Below, one piece after another: positions 1-6,735 of a stretch of 6,877 bases of DNA; position 1 is the stretch's first letter; each line of letters starts with the position of its first letter. The stretch is from assembly GCA_020697025.1 (NCBI GenBank), contig JAJFBO010000052.1, forward strand, positions 1 to 6,877. The letters run 5' to 3'. The position numbers and the translations under genes were made by a program. Source of the stretch: Burkholderiales bacterium (GTDB taxonomy: Bacteria; Pseudomonadota; Gammaproteobacteria; Burkholderiales; UBA11063). The notes under the pieces are model-generated. The model saw only the letters and a program-made list of their open reading frames with translations, did no database searches and was not told the origin of the DNA.

Positions 1-77
1 AATACAGCAAGTGCTTGTTTTATTAATATATTTGAACCGGGGTATTCATGGGTGTACTGTCTTGGATCTTTAATCAT
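1..77 (-). CDS. 5' end of an unrecognised divergent gene (partial)
   Basis: Reading the minus strand from an ATG at 77-75 gives 25 open codons that run off the left edge. The product begins MIKDPRQYTHEYPGS and continues NILIKQALAV. The segment is too short to assign a family and I do not recognise it with certainty. The composition (charged start, then a Tyr-Pro-Gly-Ser turn, then an Ile/Leu/Ala helix-like stretch) reads like genuine protein rather than chance, and no other frame on this strand stays open as convincingly. Only a weak purine-rich AAAGAA stretch precedes the ATG. The YPGS-x-x-I pattern loosely recalls part of the RlmJ 23S rRNA methyltransferase, but there it is internal rather than N-terminal, so I do not make that call. 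Start codons of this gene and zapE are 38 bp apart, so their promoters must overlap each other or the opposing coding sequences. Confidence 0.6.
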   Translation of the reverse strand, partial: MIKDPRQYTHEYPGSNILIKQALAV

Positions 78-78
78 A

Positions 79-107
79 TTTCTTTAAAAGGATAAATCTG
101 GTAAAAT
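79..107 (+). promoter_or_regulatory. candidate extended -10 promoter of the zapE operon
   Basis: TAAAAT at 102-107 is preceded by TG at 99-100, giving an extended -10 pattern (TGgTAAAAT). The matching -35 position about 17 bp upstream, near 79-84, is T-rich but poor, as is common for extended -10 promoters. Transcription from this element would begin near 113-115, right at the zapE ATG at 116, so the mRNA would be leaderless or nearly so. That fits the absence of a Shine-Dalgarno sequence in front of that ATG. This is inferred from motif shape only, and AT-rich DNA gives many such matches. Confidence 0.3.
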
Positions 108-115
108 GCATAGTT

Positions 116-1189
116 ATGAAATTATTACAAAATTGGTATCTTGCACAAACTAAATCAAATATTTTAATTTATGATGAACGCCAAAACGCTATTCTACAAC
201 AATTAGACGTATTTATTGCTAATTTTAGTAACAGAGGGGTTTTTTGCCGGTTATGGAGCAGACCAAGTACATTAGGTATTTATCTTTATGGTAATGTTGG
301 ATGTGGTAAATCAATGGTTCTAAATGAGCTGTTTCGTCAAATTCCCGAACAACAAAAGGTACGTTTGCATTTTCATCAATTTATGAGTGATATTCATCAA
401 GAATTAGCCACTTTAAAAGACTCTGAGGCTCCACTTAATATAATTGCCAAAAAATTAAGACAAAAATATCGTATAATTTTTTTAGATGAAATGCATGTTA
501 GCGATATAGCAACAGCCATGATTTTAAAAAATCTTCTCTTAGGGTTATTTAAATATGAAGTATATTTGGTAACATCTTCTAATTTTGCACCAGAGCAATT
601 ATATCCAGATGGGTTGATGCGGGAACGTTTTATTGGTGCTATTGACTTGCTCCAGCAAAAATTAAAAATAATGAAACTAGACAGTGTAAAAGATTATCGT
701 TTAGAGCATAATACAGATAATATGTTATTTATCATAAATAATGATAAAAGTCATGATAAACTATCTTACTTATTTAATCAATTTGCAGCTGGTAATCAAA
801 TTATGAATAATAATACGATTATAATTCAGGGTAGACCTATTGATTATATCAAAAAAAGTTCTGGTATTATCTGGTTTAAATTTGATATAATTTGTGGTGA
901 AAACCGTAGCCATTTGGATTATTTAGAATTAAGTAATAAATTTAATTATATAATAGTGGAAGATATTAAACCTATTGAGTTAAAGGATATTGCCAGACGT
1001 CTGACATGGCTTGTCGATATATTATATGATAATCGTAAGAAAATAATTTTATCAGCAAGTTGCGATATTGAAAAGATATATTTGGACAACGAATTTGCAC
1101 TTGAATTTAGAAGAACAGTTAGTCGATTAATTGAAATGCAGACTTTAGAATATTTAACCAGCCAATCTTTAGAAAGTATTGCCTTATGA
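116..1189 (+). CDS. zapE: cell division protein ZapE (AFG1-like P-loop ATPase)
   Basis: A 357-residue cytoplasmic AFG1/ZapE ATPase. In E. coli, ZapE (about 375 aa) associates with FtsZ rings under stress and bundles FtsZ in an ATP-dependent way; the eukaryotic relative AFG1/LACE1 is mitochondrial. Visible motifs are a Walker A loop GNVGCGKS at residues 59-66 (Lys65), the family LHFHQFM segment near 84-90, Walker B IIFLDE at 120-125 (Asp124, Glu125), the family-typical VSDIATAM run after it, a sensor-like LVTSSN at 151-156, and the RERFIGAID block near 169-177. The C-terminal SRLIEMQTLEYL matches the ZapE end. After Walker B the usual DEF reads DEM, a mild departure. No Shine-Dalgarno precedes the ATG; the ATG at 105 is in another frame and stops after 15 codons. 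The gene ends in an ATGA overlap with pepN, so it is the first gene of a coupled operon. Confidence 0.93.
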   Translation: MKLLQNWYLAQTKSNILIYDERQNAILQQLDVFIANFSNRGVFCRLWSRPSTLGIYLYGNVGCGKSMVLNELFRQIPEQQKVRLHFHQFMSDIHQELATLKDSEAPLNIIAKKLRQKYRIIFLDEMHVSDIATAMILKNLLLGLFKYEVYLVTSSNFAPEQLYPDGLMRERFIGAIDLLQQKLKIMKLDSVKDYRLEHNTDNMLFIINNDKSHDKLSYLFNQFAAGNQIMNNNTIIIQGRPIDYIKKSSGIIWFKFDIICGENRSHLDYLELSNKFNYIIVEDIKPIELKDIARRLTWLVDILYDNRKKIILSASCDIEKIYLDNEFALEFRRTVSRLIEMQTLEYLTSQSLESIAL

Positions 1190-3837
1190 CGATCCATTTA
1201 ACCACAACATATTTAAAAGATTACACTCCTAGTAATTATCTGATTGATACAGTAGACTTAATATTTGTCATAAATGAAACTGATGTTTGTGTTACAAGTA
1301 TAAGTAAATACTACAAGAATAAATTACCTTCTAATATACCAAACATCCTTACTCTAGATGGCAGTGCAGATCTGGTGGGGATAGAACTAAACGACAAAAC
1401 ATTTACTAATTTCCAACAAAATAAAGAACAACTAATATTAAATGATGTTCCAGATAAATTTACCCTAAAGGTCATCACCAGACTTGACCCATGGCATAAT
1501 CAAAGCTGCATGGGTTTATATGCCACTAAAGGCGGACATATGACTCAATGTGAGCCACAGGGTTTTAGAAAAATCACTTATTATCCAGATCGTCCTGATG
1601 TAATGGCTATTTTTACCACAACAATTACTGCCAATACAAATAAATACCCGATTTTGTTATCTAATGGTAACAAAGTTCAGGAAAAAATTTCCGATGGGGT
1701 AAAAACTGTTACATGGCATGATCCATTTAAAAAGCCCAGCTATTTATTTGCCCTAGTAGCAGGCAACTTTAAAGTTTTAAGAGACACATATAAAACTAAA
1801 TCCGGGCGTAGCGTCACCCTTGAAATATATGCCAGTGAGGAAGATATTTCGCGCACAAAACATGCTATGCAGGCATTAAAGCGGGCAATGCGCTGGGATG
1901 AAACCAGGTTTAATCTCGAATATGACCTGGATATATTTATGATAGTAATTTCTAATGATTTTAATATGGGCGCTATGGAGAATAAAGGATTAAATATTTT
2001 TAATCCTAAATATGTTCTTGGTAATTCTCACACTGCAACGGATAATGATTTAATCGCTATTGAGGCAGTTATAGGACATGAATATTTTCATAATTGGACA
2101 GGTAATCGCGTGACTTGCCGGGATTGGTTTCAGCTGTCTTTAAAAGAAGGCTTGACCGTATTTCGCGATAATGAATTTACTGCAGATTTGCACGGACATG
2201 GCATCACCAGAATATCAGAAGTTAATTCACTTCGTCAAACTCAATTTACTGAAGACTCAAGCGCGCTCGCACATTCTGTACGTCCTGAATCATACGTTGA
2301 AATGAATAATTTCTATACAGCTACGGTATATAGTAAAGGCCAGGAGGTCGTTCGAATGTATCAAACTATTTTGGGTAAATCTGGTTTCAATAAAGGCCTG
2401 GCACTTTATTTAAAACGTCATGACGGTAGTTATGCCACCTGCGAAGATTTTTGCAATGCAATGAGTGATGCAAACAAGGTAGATTTATCCCAATTTATGT
2501 TATGGTATAGCCAGGCTGGGACTCCGCATTTAAAAGTTTCGACTAATTATAATGCTCAGGCTGAAGAATATTCTATTGAATTTAGTCAAATAATTCCAGA
2601 CACTTTAAATCAAATAAATAAGCAGCCAATGCTAATTCCTATTAAATTTGGCTTACTGTCAAGGGAAGGAAAAGAGATTAAACCGCTTGCACCAATCAGC
2701 GGAGAATATGTCTTTAATGATCAAGGCCTGGTACTACTACTCTCACAAAAAAAACAAAAATATGTCTTTAACCGGATAGAATCTCATCCCATACCATCAT
2801 TATTGCGTGACTTTTCTGCACCTGTGGTTCTGGATTTTAACTATAGCGAAAGAGAGCTTATTTTTCTGGCTAATTATGATAGTGATGAATTTAATCGTTA
2901 TGAGTCATGGTCAAAGCTTTTAACCGGGTATATAAAAACTGCGTATAACTCATATATTACAAAGCAACCACCAAGTAAACTTAGCACCGATTTTATTTCT
3001 GCTGCGACAAAGCTGCTCGCAGATGAAAATCTAAATCCTGCGTTTCGCGCATTATGCTTGCAGCTACCTGGTTTTAATAATATGCTTACTCAAATAGATA
3101 ATGTTAATCCCAAAATCTTATATCAAGCTATAAATTACATAGCAGTTCAATTAGGGCATGAGTTATTTGACAGCTGGATGGAACTATATAATCTACACAT
3201 GAATATACATTATGATTTCAATGAACATGGTAAGAGAACTTTAAAAAATACTGCTTTATTTTATATTATAAAAAAGCTTACCGCAACAATGAATAAAGCA
3301 CATAGCCTGCAATTAATTGAAACAATGGTTTTGGGTCAATACCATAATTCGGATAATATGACTGATACTATTGCTGCCTTATTTGCAGTTATTGATACAA
3401 ACTGCTTTATTCGCGATGAAATTCTACAGGCATTTTATAATAAGTATAAGAAAAATGAATTGCTTATGGATAAATGGTTTAATTTGCAGGCAATAAGTAG
3501 TCTATCCACGATCGATACTCTAAGCCGTTTAATGGTAGACAAAGCTTTTATGGCTACAAATCCTAATAAAATTTATTCTCTACTTGGTGGATTTATACAA
3601 AGCAACTATAAATTTCATAGTTTAGATGGATATAATTTTGTTAGTGAACAAATTATAATGATTGATAAGTTTAACCCACAATTAGCTGGAAGATTAGCCA
3701 GAGGCTTTAGTAAAATTGCATATTTACACCCTGAGTACAAACAATTAGCAAAAAATATATTAAATAACTTAATTAATAATAAATTGTCTAATGATGTAAC
3801 AGAAATAGTGGATAAAATTCAAAGGGAATTATCATGA
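1186..3837 (+). CDS. pepN: aminopeptidase N (M1 family zinc metallopeptidase)
   Basis: An 883-residue protein, close to E. coli PepN (870 aa) in length and numbering. PepN is a cytoplasmic zinc aminopeptidase that removes N-terminal residues from peptides in the last steps of protein turnover. The exopeptidase motif GAMEN lies at residues 262-266. The zinc site HEYFH lies at 298-302 (ligands His298 and His302, general base Glu299), with the third ligand Glu321 in LSLKEGL. Tyr382 in TATVY is the transition-state-stabilising tyrosine. Each is offset by one from E. coli. The expected order is an N-terminal beta domain (about 1-190), the catalytic domain (about 190-440), a small beta domain (about 440-545) and the helical C-terminal domain (about 550-883). 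No active-site residue is missing, so it should be functional. It starts inside the zapE stop (ATGA) and ends in an ATGA overlap with elbB; no strong ribosome site precedes it, which suits translational coupling. Confidence 0.97.
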   Translation: MTIHLTTTYLKDYTPSNYLIDTVDLIFVINETDVCVTSISKYYKNKLPSNIPNILTLDGSADLVGIELNDKTFTNFQQNKEQLILNDVPDKFTLKVITRLDPWHNQSCMGLYATKGGHMTQCEPQGFRKITYYPDRPDVMAIFTTTITANTNKYPILLSNGNKVQEKISDGVKTVTWHDPFKKPSYLFALVAGNFKVLRDTYKTKSGRSVTLEIYASEEDISRTKHAMQALKRAMRWDETRFNLEYDLDIFMIVISNDFNMGAMENKGLNIFNPKYVLGNSHTATDNDLIAIEAVIGHEYFHNWTGNRVTCRDWFQLSLKEGLTVFRDNEFTADLHGHGITRISEVNSLRQTQFTEDSSALAHSVRPESYVEMNNFYTATVYSKGQEVVRMYQTILGKSGFNKGLALYLKRHDGSYATCEDFCNAMSDANKVDLSQFMLWYSQAGTPHLKVSTNYNAQAEEYSIEFSQIIPDTLNQINKQPMLIPIKFGLLSREGKEIKPLAPISGEYVFNDQGLVLLLSQKKQKYVFNRIESHPIPSLLRDFSAPVVLDFNYSERELIFLANYDSDEFNRYESWSKLLTGYIKTAYNSYITKQPPSKLSTDFISAATKLLADENLNPAFRALCLQLPGFNNMLTQIDNVNPKILYQAINYIAVQLGHELFDSWMELYNLHMNIHYDFNEHGKRTLKNTALFYIIKKLTATMNKAHSLQLIETMVLGQYHNSDNMTDTIAALFAVIDTNCFIRDEILQAFYNKYKKNELLMDKWFNLQAISSLSTIDTLSRLMVDKAFMATNPNKIYSLLGGFIQSNYKFHSLDGYNFVSEQIIMIDKFNPQLAGRLARGFSKIAYLHPEYKQLAKNILNNLINNKLSNDVTEIVDKIQRELS
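3822..3827 (+). promoter_or_regulatory. Shine-Dalgarno site of elbB
   Basis: AAGGGA inside the end of pepN lies 6 bases upstream of the ATG at 3834. It is the clearest ribosome binding site in the window. It supports 3834 as the true elbB start, even though that gives a longer protein than usual for the family. Confidence 0.65.
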
Positions 3838-4598
3838 AAATTGCGCAATTAAATGATAGCCCTGTAATTGATAGTGCAGCTAAAACTAACTCTGGAGTTT
3901 CTCCGGAATTAAAGAGAAATCTAGTTAGGAATAACGTAGTTAAAATTGCAGTTATTCTGGCAGGTTGTGGGAGAATGGATGGTTCTGAAATACAAGAATC
4001 GGTATTAACTTTACTTTCAATTAGGCAAAACAAAGCAGTATTTCAATGTTTTAGCTTGGACTTACCACAGAATCATGTATCTAATCATTTAACTAATGAA
4101 TCTGTACCAAGTGAAAAACGTAATATGTTAGTTGAGTCTGCCAGAATTGCCAGAGGTGAAGTCAAACCACTTGAAGAACTAGAAATAGCAGAATTTGATG
4201 CTCTTATCATTCCCGGCGGTAACGGAGTTGCGTATAATCTTTTTGACTTTGCAACTAATGGAAAAGATTATATTGTTAATCCCTTAGTTAAACATAAATG
4301 CCTTGAGTTTACTAAAAATAAGCTCCCTGTTGGCTTTATATGTATCGCTCCGGCAATGATACCTGGAATTTACGGCCCGGGAATTGAGTTAACCATTGGC
4401 ACTGATAAAGAAACATCTGAATTATTAACAACTATGGGGGCAAAATGTTTTGATTGTCTGGTAGATGAAATACATATAGACAAAACACATAAAATTGTCA
4501 CTACTCCTGCATATATGTTGGCTAACCATATTGGTGAAGCATATTTGGGTGTTAAACATCTGGTAGATGCTATAATAAATTTAGTTAAAGAAATATAG
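3834..4598 (+). CDS. elbB: ElbB-type glyoxalase (DJ-1/PfpI superfamily, 'isoprenoid biosynthesis' family)
   Basis: A 254-residue member of the class I glutamine amidotransferase-like/DJ-1 superfamily. E. coli ElbB (about 217 aa) was named for an early link to isoprenoid synthesis and was later shown to have cofactor-free glyoxalase activity; the physiological role is unsettled. The family blocks seen are ILAGCGRMDGSEI at 41-53, the ESARIARGE block near 101-109, ALIIPGGNGVAYNL near 123-136, the nucleophile-elbow GFICIAPAM at 167-175 with Cys170 as presumed catalytic cysteine, LTIGTD at 186-191 and IVTTPAYMLA at 221-230. The first 35 or so residues, before VKIAVILAGCG, are an extra polar extension absent from E. 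coli ElbB. No ATG, GTG or TTG occurs in that stretch after the first codon, and the ATG at 3834 has a good Shine-Dalgarno and an ATGA overlap with pepN, so the extension looks real. This is the third gene of the zapE-pepN-elbB operon. Confidence 0.92.
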   Translation: MKIAQLNDSPVIDSAAKTNSGVSPELKRNLVRNNVVKIAVILAGCGRMDGSEIQESVLTLLSIRQNKAVFQCFSLDLPQNHVSNHLTNESVPSEKRNMLVESARIARGEVKPLEELEIAEFDALIIPGGNGVAYNLFDFATNGKDYIVNPLVKHKCLEFTKNKLPVGFICIAPAMIPGIYGPGIELTIGTDKETSELLTTMGAKCFDCLVDEIHIDKTHKIVTTPAYMLANHIGEAYLGVKHLVDAIINLVKEI

Positions 4599-4645
4599 GC
4601 CTTTTATAAATTAACTTAAGCAAGAGACAAAAACAGCAAATAATT

Positions 4646-5809
4646 ATGATTATGACGGCCATGATATTCTTAGGCATGGCAGCCATGGATATCTATGTCC
4701 CGGCACTACCTCAGATGGTCAGCTACTTTACTACCACCCCCAAAATTATTAATCTAACTCTTGCATGCTATACATTTGGCATAGCAATTGGTGTACTCTT
4801 CGTTGGTGAATTAAGTAATCGTTTTGGGCGGCGTAAATTGTTGTTATATGCCATTACAACTTTTGCTCTTACATCATTTATTATTGCTACTTTACATTCT
4901 ATCATAATTGTTATAGCATGCCGGATAGTTCAGGCATTATGCAATGCGGTATTTATAGTTGTAAGCCGCCTGGTATTAAAAGATTGCCTTGACCATCGTG
5001 AGCAGCTAAGTGCTAATGGCTTATTACTCACTAGCCTGGTGATATCTCCGGCAATTGCGCCAATTATTGGTGCTTGCCTTTTGGAACATTATGGTTGGCA
5101 AAGTACATTTTTTTTATTGTCTGGTTTATCATTTGTATTATCATTGCTAACATATAAAGTTGTTCCTGAAACACATAATAATATCTTAACATCTTTTCAG
5201 CCTATTACCTATTATATCAATATTTATAGAAATTTTTTAACTAACCGGATATATCTGTACATTGTACTTATTAGCTCATGCACTACTAGTGCCTATTTTT
5301 CATTTTTAGGTATTTCGAGCTATTTATTCATCCTTCACTGGGGTTTTACTCCAGAGTCTTACTCCCTATTATTTTTGATGGTGGCAGCAGCTTACCTAAC
5401 CGGAAATATCTCTATGCAGATATTAAACCGTTTGGGCTTTTCAATTGATAAAATAATAACCTATGGCTTAATTGCTACAGCTGGTGGTTCGATGGTAATG
5501 GCAGTTTCCCCCTTATTTTCAACTTATATAACTATCATCCTGGTTATAAGCGGTACATTTTTAATGCGTATGGCAACAGCATTAGTAAATCCGGCAACAC
5601 AAATTAAATTGCTGGATAAATTTAGTGATAATAAAGCGCAGGCTATTGGACTTAATTTTTGTATAAGCTTTTGCTTTAATTCTTTAGCTATTAGCAGCGT
5701 AACTTTGTTTGTTACTAAACCCTTACTGGGATTAATATTGGTCTCGGATATACTGATACTTCTTGCAATTATATGTTACTTCATTACTCGTGCTAGTAGT
5801 AGCAAATAA
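4646..5809 (+). CDS. Bcr/CflA-family MFS drug efflux transporter
   Basis: A 387-residue integral inner-membrane protein of the DHA1 (12-helix) MFS drug/H+ antiporter group, nearest in pattern to Bcr/CflA. Supporting motifs are MDIYVPALPQM at 14-24 at the end of helix 1 (the family SIDMYLPALP signature), motif A GELSNRFGRRK at 54-64 between helices 2 and 3 (with Asn where the Asp is usual), a helix-4 arginine in ACRIVQAL near 91-98, and a motif-C-like SPAIAPIIGACLLEHYGW at 134-151. The remaining helices form regular hydrophobic runs to the C-terminus. The substrate cannot be read from sequence; family members export bicyclomycin, chloramphenicol and other compounds. The annotated ATG at 4646 has no Shine-Dalgarno and gives almost no cytoplasmic lead before helix 1. 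The frame stays open 12 codons upstream to 4610 and encodes the basic segment NLSKRQKQQII, but with no ATG, GTG or TTG. The gene follows elbB by 47 bp without a visible terminator and may be read from the same transcript. Confidence 0.88.
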   Translation: MIMTAMIFLGMAAMDIYVPALPQMVSYFTTTPKIINLTLACYTFGIAIGVLFVGELSNRFGRRKLLLYAITTFALTSFIIATLHSIIIVIACRIVQALCNAVFIVVSRLVLKDCLDHREQLSANGLLLTSLVISPAIAPIIGACLLEHYGWQSTFFLLSGLSFVLSLLTYKVVPETHNNILTSFQPITYYINIYRNFLTNRIYLYIVLISSCTTSAYFSFLGISSYLFILHWGFTPESYSLLFLMVAAAYLTGNISMQILNRLGFSIDKIITYGLIATAGGSMVMAVSPLFSTYITIILVISGTFLMRMATALVNPATQIKLLDKFSDNKAQAIGLNFCISFCFNSLAISSVTLFVTKPLLGLILVSDILILLAIICYFITRASSSK

Positions 5810-5926
5810 TAATGATTATTGATTACTTGTAAATTAGAGCATTATTATTACCCAAAGTTAGTTATCTTAAAGCTAAAAAATAGACATCGTTAATCTTAAT
5901 TTGCCTGTATTAAAGTCTCAGGGCAG

Positions 5927-5972
5927 ATTTCCGCATAATTCTGCTTAATACTCATAATACGGAAATTCCGTA
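5927..5972. repeat. overlapping short inverted repeats in the MFS-orphan gene gap
   Basis: TACGGAA (5958-5964) and TTCCGTA (5966-5972) form a perfect 7-base palindrome around one central A. An upstream ATTTCCG (5927-5933) is also the reverse complement of CGGAAAT (5960-5966), so two mutually exclusive pairings are possible. No T-run follows, so this is not a standard terminator; it could be an operator or chance. The surrounding 229-bp gap (5810-6038) otherwise holds an AT-only palindrome just after the MFS stop (5808-5820) and no gene that I can support. Confidence 0.35.
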
Positions 5973-6038
5973 ATACTTATTTATAAAAGTAGTGCTATAT
6001 TAAGCTTTAGTCAAGCTTGGTCAGCAGATGCATTTAAA

Positions 6039-6467
6039 ATGGTATGGTCATGTATCGGAGAGAAAGGGGGCGCTTTTGAAGTAAAAATTTTCCCTATTGC
6101 AAATACAGAGACAAATTATGCAATCATAAAGAAAGGCCCTGTTGTCCATGAAAATGCTACAATTAATCTCATAGGTATAACTAAAGTAGATAAAAAACCG
6201 GATGCAACATTTTCTTTATCATCATCTCTTTTAACCGGACAAGAAATTACAACGAAGGGATATAGTAGAATATTCGAAAATAAAGCAATGTCAATGGTAA
6301 AAGAAAACTATGGTATTACTGATTCCTTTAATGGCCTTCAAAGATGGAAAGTTACAGTTGCTGGGATGACGAATGGTTATGGTTGTAGCGAAGAATTTTG
6401 GTACTGTACTGATGATAAAAATGAGGGAACTTGCAAGATGTATAAACGTGATTATTACGCATACTAG
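6039..6467 (+). CDS. small probable exported protein of unknown function
   Basis: From the first ATG this encodes 142 residues that I do not recognise. It is polar and aromatic-rich, with four cysteines at residues 5, 116, 123 and 132 that could form two disulfides, a central Ser/Thr-rich stretch (about 57-73) and a C-terminal cluster GYGCSEEFWYCTDD followed by a Cys-Lys-Met-Tyr tail. The frame is open upstream to the TAA at 5955-5957. Codons 5973-6026 read as a short signal-peptide-like segment (hydrophobic residues around SSAILSFSQ, then AWSA) with a good signal peptidase I site before DAFK. The mature protein would then start at 6027 and be exported to the periplasm or outside. No ATG, GTG or TTG precedes that segment in frame, and the ATG at 6039 has no Shine-Dalgarno. 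The start is therefore either non-canonical (ATA at 5973 or ATT at 5979) or lost by mutation. Whether it is still expressed is uncertain. Confidence 0.6.
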   Translation: MVWSCIGEKGGAFEVKIFPIANTETNYAIIKKGPVVHENATINLIGITKVDKKPDATFSLSSSLLTGQEITTKGYSRIFENKAMSMVKENYGITDSFNGLQRWKVTVAGMTNGYGCSEEFWYCTDDKNEGTCKMYKRDYYAY

Positions 6468-6519
6468 CCTCTTCTATCATTAGATTTAAGTTTCAAAACT
6501 AATTCTTATATTTAAAATA

Positions 6520-6566
6520 GTGGCATAATATGGCTTACCATTATACCAAAATGCCACCTCATTTTG
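6520..6566. repeat. inverted repeats between convergent genes
   Basis: GTGGCAT (6520-6526) and ATGCCAC (6551-6557) are perfect 7-base arms around a 24-base loop that itself contains ATGG/CCAT arms. CAAAATG (6547-6553) and CATTTTG (6560-6566) form a second, overlapping 7-base stem with a 6-base loop. They sit between the orphan gene on the plus strand and the GNAT relic and fosA-like gene on the minus strand, where a bidirectional terminator might be expected. Stems are short and no clear T-run follows, so the role is uncertain. I see no gene in 6468-6588. Confidence 0.3.
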
Positions 6567-6588
6567 CAATGTAAATTATGACAGAGCA

Positions 6589-6735
6589 TTAATGTAGTTC
6601 AAGCTTAAAACCTTCATGCGAAGCAATAAACCCCATTTTTCATAAAAAAAACTATCGGGAGCTGTTTATTTGTAGTTAATTGCTCCATATCACAATTTAA
6701 TTCTTTAGATTTTAAAATATTAATTACTTTAGCTA
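6589..6735 (-). pseudogene. degraded C-terminal half of a GNAT N-acetyltransferase
   Basis: Three minus-strand reading frames in succession together resemble the last 45 or so residues of a GNAT acetyltransferase. Segment one (about 6735-6662) reads KVINILKSKELNC then DMEQLTTNKQ, corresponding to the acetyl-CoA-side helix and following beta strand. Segment two (about 6660-6633) reads SFFYEKW, the conserved FYEK-x-GF block. Segment three (6633-6589) completes it as GFIASHEGFKLELH and stops at TAA (6591-6589). One base appears lost in the GGGG run around 6631-6634 and another shift occurs near 6660. The N-terminal half is missing, replaced directly by the end of the fosA-like gene. It has no start of its own and cannot make an enzyme. 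Confidence 0.65.

Noticed and set aside
105..152. ATG at 105 downstream of an AAGGA considered as an alternative zapE start
   Set aside because: It is in a different frame from zapE and reaches a stop after 15 codons; it could at most be a tiny leader peptide, for which there is no further support.
946..1197. Minus-strand open frame of 83 codons opposite the end of zapE
   Set aside because: It lies wholly opposite the well-supported ZapE C-terminus and pepN start, and its product resembles no protein; it is a shadow frame.
3788..4033. Minus-strand open frame of 81 codons opposite the pepN-elbB junction
   Set aside because: It is antisense to the conserved ElbB N-terminal region and the PepN end, with no ribosome site or family resemblance.
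5808..5820. AATAAT-G-ATTATT palindrome at the MFS stop codon considered as a terminator
   Set aside because: The stem is made only of A-T pairs around a single central base and has no T-run, so it would not form a stable terminator hairpin.
5890..5975. Short minus-strand frame reading MSIKQNYAEICPETLIQAN in the MFS-orphan gene gap
   Set aside because: Only 19 codons from its ATG to a stop, with no Shine-Dalgarno or family match; in AT-rich DNA this is expected by chance, although a gene remnant cannot be excluded.
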